From the NCBI RefSeq assembly GCF_910592395.1, contig NC_088309.1, forward strand, positions 26,354,599 through 26,418,598: a DNA stretch of 64,000 nt. The letters run 5' to 3'. The DNA comes from Lineus longissimus (taxonomy: Eukaryota > Nemertea > Pilidiophora > Heteronemertea > Lineidae). Within the stretch, counting starts at the first letter, position 1, and the number at the start of each line of letters is the position of its first letter. Shown here one piece after another: positions 1 to 12,799 of this stretch. The notes beneath the pieces were generated by a model, which saw nothing but the letters and a program-made list of their open reading frames with translations, searched no databases and was not told the origin of the DNA. The translations under genes and the position numbers were made by a program.

Positions 1-1
1 T

Positions 2-112
2 ACCTCTACCTTGCTGGAAAAGGCTCAGACATCATCAGAATTTGTCAGCTCTGAAGATCTGAAGATAGCCATATGCCGCGCACTCCGGCGCTTGCTTCTG
101 GATGTAGCATAA
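2..112 (+). CDS. Possible 3' end of an unidentified gene, cut by the window edge
   Basis: Reading from base 2 there are 36 open codons ending in TAA at 110-112. The tail includes the peptide SSEDLKIAICRALRRLLLDV, a mixed charged and leucine-rich segment that could form an amphipathic helix. Codon choice (GAA GAT CTG AAG ATA GCC) looks more like coding sequence than the AT-rich DNA that follows. A polyadenylation-type AATAAA lies at 334-339, which would give a 3' UTR of about 240 bases. I do not recognise the protein, and no start or splice acceptor is visible because the window begins here. A chance open frame of 36 codons is quite possible, so this is a tentative call. Confidence 0.33.
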   Translation, partial: TSTLLEKAQTSSEFVSSEDLKIAICRALRRLLLDVA

Positions 113-333
113 GTCTCTCTGGATAAAGTCAAGACATTTGCACAACCCGCTGGCTCCTTATCAATGCGGCCTAAACCCACAACTTGGACATTGTCACAAT
201 GAGCTCATTGACCATAGTTACGGTAACAATTTTTCTATAAAACTCTCCAGGATAGTTAAATAAGTCAAGAATATCTACAATTTTTCCATGCTTTATTTCT
301 TGTGATTCAATACATTTATACAATTTCATGTAA

Positions 334-339
334 AATAAA
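334..339 (+). promoter_or_regulatory. Candidate polyadenylation signal AATAAA
   Basis: A canonical AATAAA hexamer lies 222 bases after the stop codon of the possible terminal exon at the window start. This hexamer is common by chance in AT-rich DNA, so it supports that exon only weakly. Confidence 0.25.
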
Positions 340-3300
340 TAACTGCATTTTGAAAATCACGTCATTGCTCATGGAAAACTGATCCACTGTACAAAATGGA
401 AAGATAGCTTCATGAAGTGAGGCTAATTCACGAAGCGTAGTAATGATGTTGACCGTAATTCAATAACAAATATAGTCTGTAACGTCGAAGATAATGATAT
501 ATAATCGAAATGAGGTGAAAGTATTAAAAAGCCACTATCCAAGTATTTTGACAGTTTAGGAGAATTCTTCATCGTTCTTGTTGACTTTAATTTCAACCAC
601 TAACGGTTCACACACATAAACCTTTTATTAAATTTGCTGAAACACAACTTGTATTATAATATACTGGTATATTTGAGCTGTAGTTGAAAGGCACTGGATC
701 GCACACTGTGATCCCCATCACATTTTTTTGTGTAACTGGTCAAGTCAATATGCTGTAGGCCTATACACTGAATTTGGTTACACTTTTAAGGAGACTTCAC
801 ACGTCAATATTTCTTTCCCAGAATGCCATAATCGCAACTGAGATTCGGTCGATGGTGAAATAGCTGCACTTCATTCTCTATTTACAATACACTGACATCA
901 AGACAGGCACACTAAAACTAGAAGTCATTACAACTAGAATAAGCGAATTGGTGTAAATTTTCCTCAGTCCGGCCCCAGACTCATTGGTAAAATGCCGGTG
1001 TAACGTTTTTGGGTGTGTGTTTCCATACAACAGACAGGTAGAGAGGCAATGACTTAGTAGGGGAAAAAGGTAAAACGTCTCAATCGGTCTTTTAGCGTTT
1101 CCAAACTACATGTATAGGGGAAACACTCAGAAACGAAACACTAAAAAACGTTACTCCGGGATACAATGTCCTGAATGTGTCTTTTCATGGTACAAAGTTA
1201 CATAACTATGAATACGTTTCATTTCTAGAACACCAGTCAAGGGCCATCATGACTCGGATCAAAATCTGAAAATTTAGCTTCGAACATTTCAGAAATTCGG
1301 CCATTCAAGTAATATTCGGAATTAGGAAATGTTTTCCTTGGAGTTATCATTGTCACACTAGCAATGGCTAGGCATGAAATCAACGTTTTAAAAACAAGGG
1401 CTTTCTAACCATTAAGGTGTCATATAAATCATCTCACTTCCATGAAACTTCTGCTGCCAGTGGGATAATAGTCATGTTGGCTCTTCACGAGTATTCCAAT
1501 ACTGGGAGTTATTTTGACATTTATATACACGCCTCAATCTACCATGTCTTATCTAGTTATTAAATCACTGGATACCGGCAAGAATAAAACGAAATTATTC
1601 TTGATTCCGCGCTGATACAATGTGAAATGTACAGTATTTTACCGACCACAGCCGAACAATTATTATTATTATATAATTTAATTTGCGAAGAAATGCATAC
1701 GACGACAATATACCACAAATGTTGCAAGTAAAGTTGGTAAAAATGGCTGACGTAACTAATTAACGCACATTGAGGATGACACTGGTATCGATGCATTGAA
1801 CTGACAATTATTTTGGCTATAATTCTTTGCCACCTCATGAATTGAGGACATGGCAATGTCCAAGCCTTTGGTCAAGTCGTTGCCGCCACTCCTAAATAAT
1901 TGGCGGCGTTTAACGTCAGTCCGTCATCTTTTTTATTGATTTAAAAAATACAATTTATACTTTATTTGAGGTAAAACATGCGTGCGTTCATCGACATATT
2001 CTTTCTCTCTACTGGTTCCACAACATAACAAGCAAAGTCAATATTTTCACGCGAAATGGGACTCGATTAGAGGGCCAATGCCGGAGAGCCAATGCAGTAA
2101 TTATATGCACGTTATAGGATAGCCACATACCATTGGTTAAAATCTGCGGCAATTATAACCTGAGTAGAGTACGATACAAACGTCCACTATTGTTGTTTAC
2201 TGAGGTTCTTGAAGCACACCAGGAATAACACATTTGCGACGAAAATACAGGGAAATTGGTTGCATTTTGTTCAAAAATGAGAACGTCATCTATCATGATA
2301 AAAAAACAACAAAGAATATATATATATACATGGGAAATGCCAAAGTGAAAGGGAACTGTATCTACGTAAACCAGATATTTTAAAAACAGAACGATTCTGT
2401 TGAAGGAATCTGAAAAGTGACACAAAAGTGCCAGAAAATAGTTATACATGTAGTTATCATCGTCAGAGGCGTCAGGGTCGGAAAGGGCGTTTTCTCTGAT
2501 ACTTGCAATGGTACTGAAGTAAGCGCGTATTTTGACCGAACAACCAATGGGATAATTCGTTGGGGGTGATATTTTGATGAAAAACCCGATTTCCTTTTCC
2601 GGTAGCTTTGCGATGTTGTTTTATGAGTACAGTGGTTAGATCGATGCCATAGTCTGGAAGACAAGCAAACAGAAAGTGTACAGAAAAGCCAAATGGTAGC
2701 CAATGATTTTTTTTGTGTACATTTTCCGATATACCCCGAACTGCCTTCTATTCTCTCGTATAATTATGTTCGTAATTTGCGGAAAGATTTTATTTCTTAG
2801 AACGAGACCCTTTGCCAAAGTACATTTCCAATGGAGGCCCTATGATATATTATAGTACATATTCACTTGCATGTAGAACACTTTATCCCGCAACTTTTCA
2901 AACGTCTGCTCCGACAATAATTACCACTCCTTGTTTAACTGGTTGTCATGAACTTGCAGCGATGGGTTTTGGTGTATACATATACCTTATATGCTCGTAT
3001 CGTAGCGACTTACCCGTAACTTAAATTGATACATTATGTGGGACATTTTGTTTATATCATGCGCCTGATGACCCTAACAGTACATCGTGCGCTTGAAAAC
3101 TAACAGTAGGCCGATACAGAAGACAAACTCGGGAGGCCACCATGCTTTCGTCACCTTGCAACACTGCGAACAGGTCGACCTTTTAAGTCACTTAGTTGAC
3201 TTGTAAAAAAACCCAGGAGACCACTTTACAGGTTACAACATGAAGCACCAAAACAGTAAATTATTGACGAGTGGCCATGCAGAAAATTATATTTTTCTAC

Positions 3301-5140
3301 ATTTATATCGTGCTGGTCTGCCCGCCACTTGACGGATGCGACGGCTTTGGGACGCGTGCTGTTTTATAACAATGCATTAATTTCGCACTAGAGAGACACG
3401 TCATTAGAAGTCGTACGTAGAATTTCTTCTCGTTGATTCTAAATGAAATGGTTGTATGTGTCCATAACACGAAAATCGAAGCTGCACAAGAAGCATCCTG
3501 AGATACAGGATGTTTGAAATGTGAAGAAGGAAGGTTAGGCTACATTGAAAACCCCCTGGTATGTGAGGATGCACAAGAATGGGGGTAAGTTACTTTTTTT
3601 CCATTTGGAGAATTTAGTGTTCGATGTCTATTCAACCCAGCATTAAAGCCTGAAATCCAATCCGAATTTGGAGTGCAGCCTGATGTTATCTTTGCCACAC
3701 ATTGTGCGATCGCTGAAGCCATAGCAAAACTACCCACTTTCTGAAGTGAAATGTTAGTGGTTCACCCCTGAGTTTTTTATGAACCTGTTTTTATTGAACC
3801 TGGCTTAAAACATCACAGGAAAAGTAACGGTCAGAGGTATAATGAAATCTGTGCATACACGTATATATTGTCACTACTGGCTTTGGGTAAAGGAGTACAT
3901 TTCCCCTGAATTAGGGGAAATTAGTATGTGGGGTGCATACAAGTTGTTCGGATAAACGACGCAAACTAAGCTGCTATATGAGACAAACTCCTCATCATTC
4001 GGAAAACCTAGGAAGATTTTAATGCCGTTTATTCAAGCGGGACACTCCCTGTAGAGGGTGAAATTTTACAATTCAGCAACACATTATAGAAATTAAATGC
4101 ATTTTTCATGGACTAGTGGTGCCACTAACACCAAAAATTAATAAAGGCTAAGAATTTGGAACAGGTGTCTCTTAGGCCGGGGTCCTAATATTTCGGAACT
4201 TAGATAGCAGTTCTTATCAATTCAATGTAATGATCTCACGAAAAAATTATACCTCATTCAGCTCTGAAGTCCTGAAGATGATGGAGATACATGGCGTCTT
4301 TCAAAGTACTGGATGCCTGGAGCCGAAAAGCCACATATTGTCTTAATTTGGTACCAACTGTTTAGATAAGATGCCTACTGCTTCCACATTCTTAGTCTTC
4401 ATTAGGTCTTTATTAATTCTTGCTGACACGCAATATCAAATAACGTCTGAAAAATGGTCGAGAGACGACACAGAAAGTACTGTACAGCAATGTAGTGAAA
4501 CGATATGGCCAAAGAAAAACCCTAACATGACAGAATCACCAATGTGGATTATGTTCAGCTAGAAGAATTCAACTATTTTGCCAAGCTGGAAATAAAAGTC
4601 CATCACAACAAAATACTTTATTTAACCCTAGTTTGAATAGACAATTGATATGCTTTGGCAGTGAAATCTCCAATGAAATTATGAACATGGTCGTAGTGAC
4701 TCATAAGTTCAAATTAGGGGTTTTATGTATCAACGTGATCAACAAGATAAAACAATCAGCAAGCGAGTAATAACTGGAAATACATCTCTTATCGTTTTTA
4801 CAAATGGAGTATCTAAACTGATTTATATATGCATTTTTACATTACACAAACTGACTTCTAGCGAACGTGTCTAGTTGAAAAGAACATCATGTTGAACAAT
4901 AGAGGACATACAAAAGAGTGTAATTCACATATAGACTGCCCTCGTTTCCAAATATACAAACTATGATGCAATACGCACCTCGGCTTTGTCGACGTGATTA
5001 TAGCCAGTACAAATAGCCTACTTTACATGTAATAGGCCTTTGTGCAACGAACACGACACAACCAGCTTAAACGCGTCTATAGAGTATATACATGTAAACT
5101 AGATACACTCTTGAAAATATGAGAGTTGTCTTTCATGTTT
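340..5140. other. No supported gene; AT-rich non-coding sequence
   Basis: All open frames here are short and lack codon bias or recognisable motifs. A short AT dinucleotide run is at 2315-2330. A small perfect hairpin is at 3899-3921 (ATTTCCCCT paired with AGGGGAAAT). On the minus strand at about 2418 an AG is preceded by a good pyrimidine tract and opens an 80-codon AT-rich frame. Its phase would fit the Ig gene further right, but its composition is not persuasive. Confidence 0.5.
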
Positions 5141-5174
5141 CTGCCAGCAGTTTTATACCCCTCCCCCACACGCG

Positions 5175-5225
5175 GCTAATGTTCCCTTCGCGTGCCCGTG
5201 CAGGGCCGGGGAAGCGAACATTAAC
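5175..5225. repeat. GC-rich imperfect stem-loop
   Basis: TAATGTTC at 5177-5184 pairs with GAACATTA at 5216-5223. The intervening bases are unusually GC-rich (GTGCCCGTGCAGGGCCGGGG) compared with the AT-rich surroundings. The island of high GC spans roughly 5155-5260. No gene or RNA family is recognised. It could be a fragment of a repeat or a structured element. Confidence 0.4.
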
Positions 5226-6176
5226 CCCTGATCCCCTCAGGATGCCACCCGCCAACTTCTCACTCTCCATCAGAAGACAACTCTTTTAGGTGGTATACAA
5301 CCACTCTTCTTAGCATACTTTCAACTGGTACTTCCAATGCCTACTCAGTGGACTCATCCCTCAAAGGAAGGGTTCATATATATAAATGATGACTTACAAA
5401 GTCATCAAAATACTCCTCTTTGCAGTGATTTCATCGCTCACTAAGGACACCTCTCCTTCTCACTTTCTTGATAAAATCAAAACACTAGCCATGGTCCTTA
5501 AATCTCACTGACAATCAGATGCGCCTAGCTAAACTTAGGACACCTCAGTTTACCAGTTCTGTTTGAAGCACATGCAACCATCAGTCGGAAAAGCCACTCT
5601 TATTTTCTAGATTCCACTTGTTGGCTAAATAATATCGCTCGGTTTAAATAAAGCACACATTTAAAGCATACAAGACATGTATGTGCAGATGAAAAACATA
5701 GGACTTTCTATAAGAAATCCAGTCCCTTATTTACAGTCGGCAAAATATTTCATTGTAAACCCATTGATTCATGGCAGGTTATATACGCGTTGGATATAAG
5801 TATTAACTAACATATTTTCGTCTAGTATATGTTTCACATACCTGACTAGAATTACAAAAAAAACTTATAGTTTAGAAAAAGTTGTCCGCTTCATGTGACT
5901 TTTGCTTGGGAACTATGACCTACATCATGTATCCTCATACTAACGTAAGTCTAATATATAACATAACCTCGGTGTATCTTTGTTGGTTTCTGGAGTAAAA
6001 CAGTACATCATGTTGTTTCTTGACGTCACGGTATTGGAATCACTTGATTTTTTCAATCTTTTTGCCTTAAACCAATATTTATTTTACTGGCGGTCCCAAA
6101 AGGACTTCCATTCGACTTAAACTACCTGCAACTGGTCACGAAATGATCTGCGCAGGAGTAACACAGCTTCCTCACT

Positions 6177-6395
6177 GATAGGGACTGTGTAAAACACATT
6201 TTCCACCATCATCATAATCGTGGGTGACACATTGGTATAATGTGTAAAATACGTTTTGCACTATATCATTTGAAGCTTTCCAACAGCTAGGTCCAGTCAT
6301 AATCTTGGGTGACATGATATGACGCTTTCTAACGGATAGGTATTGTGCATAACACATTTTACTACTATCATTATCTTAGGTGACATACAATCTGT
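6177..6395. repeat. Degenerate tandem repeat, about 80-bp units
   Basis: Related units begin at 6177 (GATAGGGACTGTGTAAAACA), near 6240 and at 6335 (GATAGGTATTGTGCATAACA). Each unit carries a version of TCATAATCTTGGGTGACAT near its end, at about 6213, 6296 and 6369. The first and third units are 158 bases apart. The copies have diverged with indels. No coding function is apparent. Confidence 0.55.
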
Positions 6396-9300
6396 CAGAA
6401 GCTGAGTTATCCCTCGCAGATCCAACAGCTATTTTTGTAGATGATGCATTCAATGGGACAGCCTGTGGAACTGCTTCAACCTTGTTTACCGAAATTTGCG
6501 CAGTTTTGTTGATGTAAAATTCAATGCATGGTTTCTGTGCGATCTTCTAATATGTAATTTGAATTTGAAGTAATTCTTTATATCATTATCCATCAAAAGC
6601 AAATGTAGTGTGTTCAGAAAATTGGAAGATCAGTTCAATCCCACAATATCAGCATTATAAATTCGTACTTAAAAATGGCGGCTATGTAAATCTGCATGCA
6701 AGTTGCGTTCATCACATATTTTGAGTCTTTGTACGAAGGTTTTATGGCTTAGTTCATGTCGAACACCTTCATGGAACTCTAGCTTCGGTTCCCTTGATTA
6801 CTTCGCCCTGAATACATCCATGTTATCTTTGGTTCTTCTATGGAAGCTGCCTGTTTAACAACAGTAAAGATGGTTCAGTAGGACAACAATCTTGTTTACG
6901 CGTGTGGTTCAACGGCGCACCAGGACGATCCTTTTTCGTCTGCAGCAGTCTGAAGGGGTGCAACTGAACCTCTTTCTAAAAGATACTCAAATAGGACAAC
7001 ACCCTTTAAAGTGACATATCAGAAGTGTCTCAATTTCTTGTTGAATTCATCTCGTAGATCTGGACCCTTCGTAAGGAATGATTGTCGTATCAAAGGGTGT
7101 TCAGTCTCGGGGAGGTTCCACTGCACTGCGGTACATGCAATTTGCAAGTTTAAAGACCGCCAACTTCAGAGCAAGATTCTGCTCGAATTGAACTTTGTGA
7201 AACTGCACATGAACATCAATGGGTTCACCGTAGACAGTATCATGAAAACTTTACAAGACTCAATGTAAAGTTCTAATATAATTCAACCATTGAACATAGA
7301 AATAAACAATGCTCTAGTCATGGAGTTGAGATTCTATACTATTTTCTTAGAATCATTGGCATCTGATGAGTATTATACGCCTCATCCTGGCACTTTGTTG
7401 TAAGAAAATATCTTTATTATTACCATTGTGACGTATTAATTAGGCATTCATACGTCAGTGGTTACTTGGCTTATGTAGCTTTGGACCCAAAAATACCAAT
7501 TCAACATCACAAAAATCAGTTTAACGTTCTTAGTTGAAAGCTGAAGCACGCCGATGCCAATACTCAGAAATATACAGGACTTGACTTTGTAATACTTTAT
7601 ACTAACATTGCAATGCATTATTCAGTTTTGGACTTAACATATTTTGGCGAAACCTCAACTGTTCCATTATATATATTGGTACTTCATTAAATAAATGTTA
7701 CTCCCCCAAATTGTTGACTTGGTATTTCAGGGACCACTGCAACATTGGCATCAGAATACATTATTATTCACATATTAGATATGAACATGGTCATGCTCAT
7801 TTACATATACATATACCAACCATTTGGGCTCAGATGCTTAAAGAGACCAGGACTATGGTTGACTTATACCATGGATTGATAACATCCAAGTTCCTGGGTT
7901 TAGAAGGTGACAGCAAAACTTTGCCAAACATAAAACTCCATCTATATCTTACCTAGACGTCAGTTGACTATCTCAAAACCAGCTCGGTTGCAAGGGTATG
8001 ATCGTTCACTCTCAAACATGGCAGTAGCAAATAGTATTCAGTTCCTTGAGTAAGCAACAGCCGATATGAGCGGCCACGACCCTAGTCTCTGGCACACTTC
8101 AACAACTAAGCCCTTGTTTATACATTAAGATGTTATCATCTTGAATAGTCGAAAAGCTAAAGATATCAAAAGTACAACACTATGGCCGACCTAGAATCCA
8201 CTGACTACATGCACGGTCTATAAAGGCAAATATGCATTGATAATATTAAGAAGAATTTGTTGAACAATACATATTTTTGCTCGGTTTCATGTCCACGTTC
8301 TGCCGCAAGTATTTGTTGTTGTGATATACTAATTTTATTCAACATAAACAATCACATCATACAGTCAGGTCAGATCGGTCCGCCCATGCCCTCAGCGTGA
8401 AGCATAATTTCACAAAATACTGAACGTGTTGATGGATTCAAAGTCATCGCTTAGAAATACATGCATGTATAATTTAGATCACTGATGAGCACCTCTTGCT
8501 GTCCAGCTGGTTTTACAGGAGTGTACGAACCTACAGGTTTAATCCAAATAACCTGCCATAGCAAGGGTTAGAGCTCTGTCATAAAATTGCCACTAACATA
8601 CCCAGTATCCCTCAAAACCCACGAGTCTCAATCGAGACGAAAAACATCAGATTAGTTCTATGGCTGCAAGCGCAAGAACATGGGCGTATTCCTCTGCTGA
8701 TCCTTCCCCCCCCCAAATTTTCGTACAATTTAATTGGAGTACATTATTATTCAATGTGTCAGGCATTCGTATCTTTCACTTTCACCAAGACTCTGCATGG
8801 TTTACCAAACCATTTCCTCTGCATTATTTACCAATCCACGAGGGCAAAGAGTTCAACCTTGTTTTGTCCTTCTAATATCCTTCATCAAAAGTTTGGCCAA
8901 ATCTTTCACAAAGTTGCTCGTCAGATCGAACAGTCCACATTTGTTTCCTTTTCCATTCTCATAGCAGTTGCAAAAACCATTGCATTTTCAATTTCCCTTA
9001 CAACAAGTTACTGAAGCCAATAAGGATGTACAGAGTTACAGGCTTTTTGTCCCGACAAGTCCAGAGGTGTCCATACCGAATTTCGCTTATGTTTTTGTTG
9101 CGTCCGCAGAAACTGGAAGTCCTGTCCAAATCTTGAGAGCCATCACATTTTGATAAGAAGTATATATACATTTAACTGTGAACTTCCTGTATGTACAATA
9201 TTTGATTTCATGTAGTAGCCAAATACCATCAACATGTGTACAGATTAAAGTTTCTTGTTTTGAAATGTCAACATCTCAGAGAACATGTACGAAGTAATGA

Positions 9301-9750
9301 TTTTTAGAACCTCCTTGGCAAAGCAGTCAATGAAATTATTTGCTCCTTCCGTCAACAGGGTATAAATAGGAAATGAAAGCTCATGCAGTGACAGGGCGTT
9401 TTGGACCATCATGGCGCTCAGCGTAGCTTATTTGCACTGAATCGTTTTGACAACAAAATCAGAAAATCCTCATTTAAAAGTGGAATAAAACATTGACAGA
9501 GTTTTAGAATTGATGAGTGCGCCGACGAACCATTGATCCATGGTGTGATAAAGTGGCCGATTTCCTTATTCGAAATGCGACAATGGAGAGACTTGATCAG
9601 TCAATAAAGTTTCAGGAAACCAATCATTCAACTCTCCCATGGGCACTCAATTTGAGATATTTTAGATTTTTCGCCCTGCTTGATTGAAAGAAGTTAAAGG
9701 TTCTCCACATAATCTCCGCTGCCAACATAGGAAGATGGTACCGCAACTGC
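6396..9750. other. No supported gene
   Basis: Only short open frames with no recognisable domain are present, several overlapping each other on both strands near 8660-9150. There is a short C-run at about 8706-8714. I see no RNA gene or transposon protein signature. Confidence 0.45.
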
Positions 9751-9796
9751 ATTCAACTTTTGGAAAATCTCGTCACACGCTTTACAGTATTTCTAA

Positions 9797-9925
9797 CTTG
9801 CACCCTGGTTTGAAATTCAACTCAAGTCAGAAGACCAGTCTTTATGGTGGATCGCTAATTTTACTATGTTGATATTGACTTGCACACTGGTTTGATATTG
9901 GAACCCATTCAAACCAGAGATCGCT
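9797..9925. repeat. Short diverged duplication, 82-bp spacing
   Basis: CTTGCACCCTGGTTTGA at 9797 recurs as CTTGCACACTGGTTTGA at 9879. Related bases follow each copy, including 'gtggatcgctaa' and 'agatcgctggat' segments. This looks like an old local duplication. Confidence 0.4.
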
Positions 9926-11289
9926 GGATCCCTAGTTTATAGTGTTGACCATAAAGTGAATCACAGTGGTTGTGTCGGCTTCCTTCTCTCACTTTGGTTG
10001 AGTTTTTGTTGTCTTCCATATCAAAATCTCCACCTCTTTTGTTGCATAATCATACTATTTCGAAGATGGTATACCGCTTTGAGATATAAGTCAGTATTAG
10101 AGCACAGAGTATTGTCCATGTTGACTGCCGGAGGTGAGGGGCCAGACTCCGAGATTGTTGGTGTGCAGGGCCTGGATTCGTCCCTGGAAGGAAAGGGAGA
10201 GCATATAATGAAGTTAACATGGTAGAACGTTATATTAAAGAAAAATGATGGGTCCACTAATGTATTAGAACCCTGATAGCTCCTGAGAGATAATAGTTAA
10301 ATTAATCTACCATTTCGAAACAGTCCCAGCCAACTAAAGATGTTCTAGCTTTTATTGAGAGTTCTGGGGATATCCACACCAGACTACCACTAGCTATTGC
10401 AAGATATCAAAATTTTGTTTGGAAAAAGGTAACTTCCAAAGTCATTGACGAGCGTTATAATACACTTTCTTCGAGTCTAGAGTGTGATTCCCAAACGAAA
10501 AACTCTATCGTTTATGCGGTATACACTATGGGTTTAAGATGGTACCCTCTGCAATTGACAATCAGTTGATATTTCATTCTATTTCACTCTCATTGAAAAG
10601 AAACGTGTTTCTTTAGTATTAGTTTGTGTAAGTGCATCTGTTAGTCGGATACATGAAGTATGTGTTAATTGTTTGTTCGGAGGGGAGGTTTTTTCCACTG
10701 TGACCTTTTGTGCCACCAAGAGGTAGTCCTTATGGCTCTTTCCTAAAACATCTTGTCCTGAAACTAAGTACCAGTTGGTAGCCTCCAATGTGAGTCACAA
10801 CATGAACAAATATTACGAGATTTGATTGGATATAATTCACACCAACATGGTAACTTCTGTACATCGTTTATTTCAGATAACATGACGAATATCTATTAAT
10901 AAATATAATTCTTTTATCCGAAAATGGATGGTGAAAACAACCAAGACCTTTAAAGTCTCTTATTAAGAAAAAAGCACACAGCCTGCATCCCATGACTAAT
11001 TAGCGGAAAGGCATAAATATGATCTAAACGTCTGATGAATAACATCCCAAATAGCACTGATATAGATAACGCAAAGCAAAGACGGAAGCACAGACCAGAG
11101 AGCAAAGACAACAACATCTATTGATATTCAAAAACAGGGTTTGCCTTTAAAATATTTACCATAACAATAGAAAGTGCTGGTATTTCGAACAAGAACATGC
11201 GCTCATGCATACTAGTACATGTATCTGCATTGCAAACAGCAGGTCAATCGAGGTGATAATGCATGGCCAGAGCGGTTTTACTTGGCCCA

Positions 11290-11545
11290 AAATATCCTGG
11301 CAGCTCTTATGCATTGTGAACAGAAATGTTTGGTCAACTCGAACTGAACTGTAAACGTCAATTGACTAAACTTTCGTGGTCCGATGAACAAGTCAAGTGT
11401 GTAACACTTGATTGAATTCGGTTAGCTTGGTGTGCGGCTATGTAGGCATAGTCTGTGAAATGGGTCTGGTAATGTAGGTGAAACTAGTGTCACACTCGTT
11501 ATGAGAAAGAGGAATATGTTCGTCTGCAGTCTGGCTAATCAGAAA
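11290..11545. repeat. Dispersed ancient repeat, copy 1
   Basis: This segment aligns in order, and on the same strand, with 60815-61105. Shared landmarks are the TATTGTGAA / CATTGTGAA block, GTCAACT or TTCAACT, AAACTTTC(G/A)TGGTC(C/T)GATGA, ACACTTG(A/G)TTGA, GCGGCTAT or ACGGCTAT, GTCTGTG or TCTGTGC, and TCTGCAGT at the end. Divergence is considerable and there are small indels. No protein is encoded, so this is probably an old transposon or SINE-type family. Confidence 0.5.
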
Positions 11546-12549
11546 GCTACCTCTACAATTCAGTTAAATCATATGTAGAGTTAGTAGATGCCTGTAGTTT
11601 AGATTCAGATTTGAAGTGTCGTGAATGGCGCGCAACCTCTCTGTACATCCCATGAGTAAGACGACTTCTATCACATCGAATTTCAGGAGCAGTACACACA
11701 TATACATATACCGCTTTTGACGAAGGCTACACTTAATAGCCAACTGTTGGACCCTATACCACAACAAACATTTCTCACATTATTTGGGACAGTATATTGT
11801 AATGAGATTATCATTGAGGTGTGCTACTTGATACTTTTTTATTGTTAATTTAGTAAACATTAGGTCAACATCTGTTCTACTGTTATTTATTGTGCCCAGT
11901 GAACCAAGTGGAAGCATGTACATACACAACAATCTGTGATATAAAAGTCAGAAAGATCCGTTACTGACCTTGGGTATTCATTACAACAAGGTTCGATCCT
12001 TGGGAACCAATAGAGGAAAAAGAACGATATTAAAAACCAGCCAATTCACCGCAAAAGGTGAAAACTGAGCCGAATTAAAGCGCACAGCATCCCCATCACC
12101 AGAAAGCAAATTGCCTTGTTACACTAATACCATTATGTGAGGTCATGTGATCTATGCTTTCATTTGTTTTATGAATTCCTTGTCAGTATCCTAAGAAACA
12201 AGCCTAGCATCACTTTCATTCTGACATTTCTGTGCTTAACCAACGATCTATAGTAAAGATGGCTTTCACATAAGTTCTACAAACTTAAAAGATGATCTGC
12301 CATTCTCACTGCTTTCTAAGAAGCTTTTTGCATGGTTTTCCTGAGGAAGGCGAACTCTATACCTCAGCAGATATTACGATAACACAACTAATATGAACAT
12401 GGATTTTGTCATTGCTATTAGGGTCTGATTCTACCTATACTCTAGGTGCATGGTTAGTTGTGTAACTTGTGTAAGTGTGTTGTGAATATGGTCCTAAATA
12501 CCATAGAGAATGTACAACCAACACCATTTGAACGATTTCACAACACACT

Positions 12550-12790
12550 CTTATGACATGTTGACAGCAACCACGATGGGGATTATGATGATTATACCGG
12601 TTACGGGCCACTATAGATTGACCGGAACCTTTTGTCAAAAGGATTCTAAAGGGGTCAAAGGCATTCCTTTCAGTCCCTTACACCCCTCACTTTTACAAAC
12701 AACAAAGGATTCCGCGAGTCTATTGTAGCACGTAACCAGTATAATGATTTGAGGCATCCCCGTAGTAACAATGCTCAACGCCCCTGAGTT
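12550..12790. repeat. Long imperfect inverted repeat (MITE-like element)
   Basis: The left arm at about 12550-12660 is an imperfect reverse complement of the right arm at about 12666-12790. For example, GGTTACGGGCCACTATAG at 12599-12616 pairs with the complement of CTATTGTAGCACGTAACC at 12720-12737. The centre is near 12664. The right arm carries GCGAGTCTATTGTAG, also a terminal sequence of the 46047-46169 element, so the two appear to belong to one family. It was probably a non-autonomous DNA transposon with very long terminal inverted repeats. Confidence 0.65.
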
Positions 12791-12799
12791 GGCAAACAT

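Noticed and set aside
11990-12005. B-box-like GGTTCGATCC as a tRNA gene or SINE
   Set aside because: There is no A box at the right distance and no cloverleaf pairing around it.
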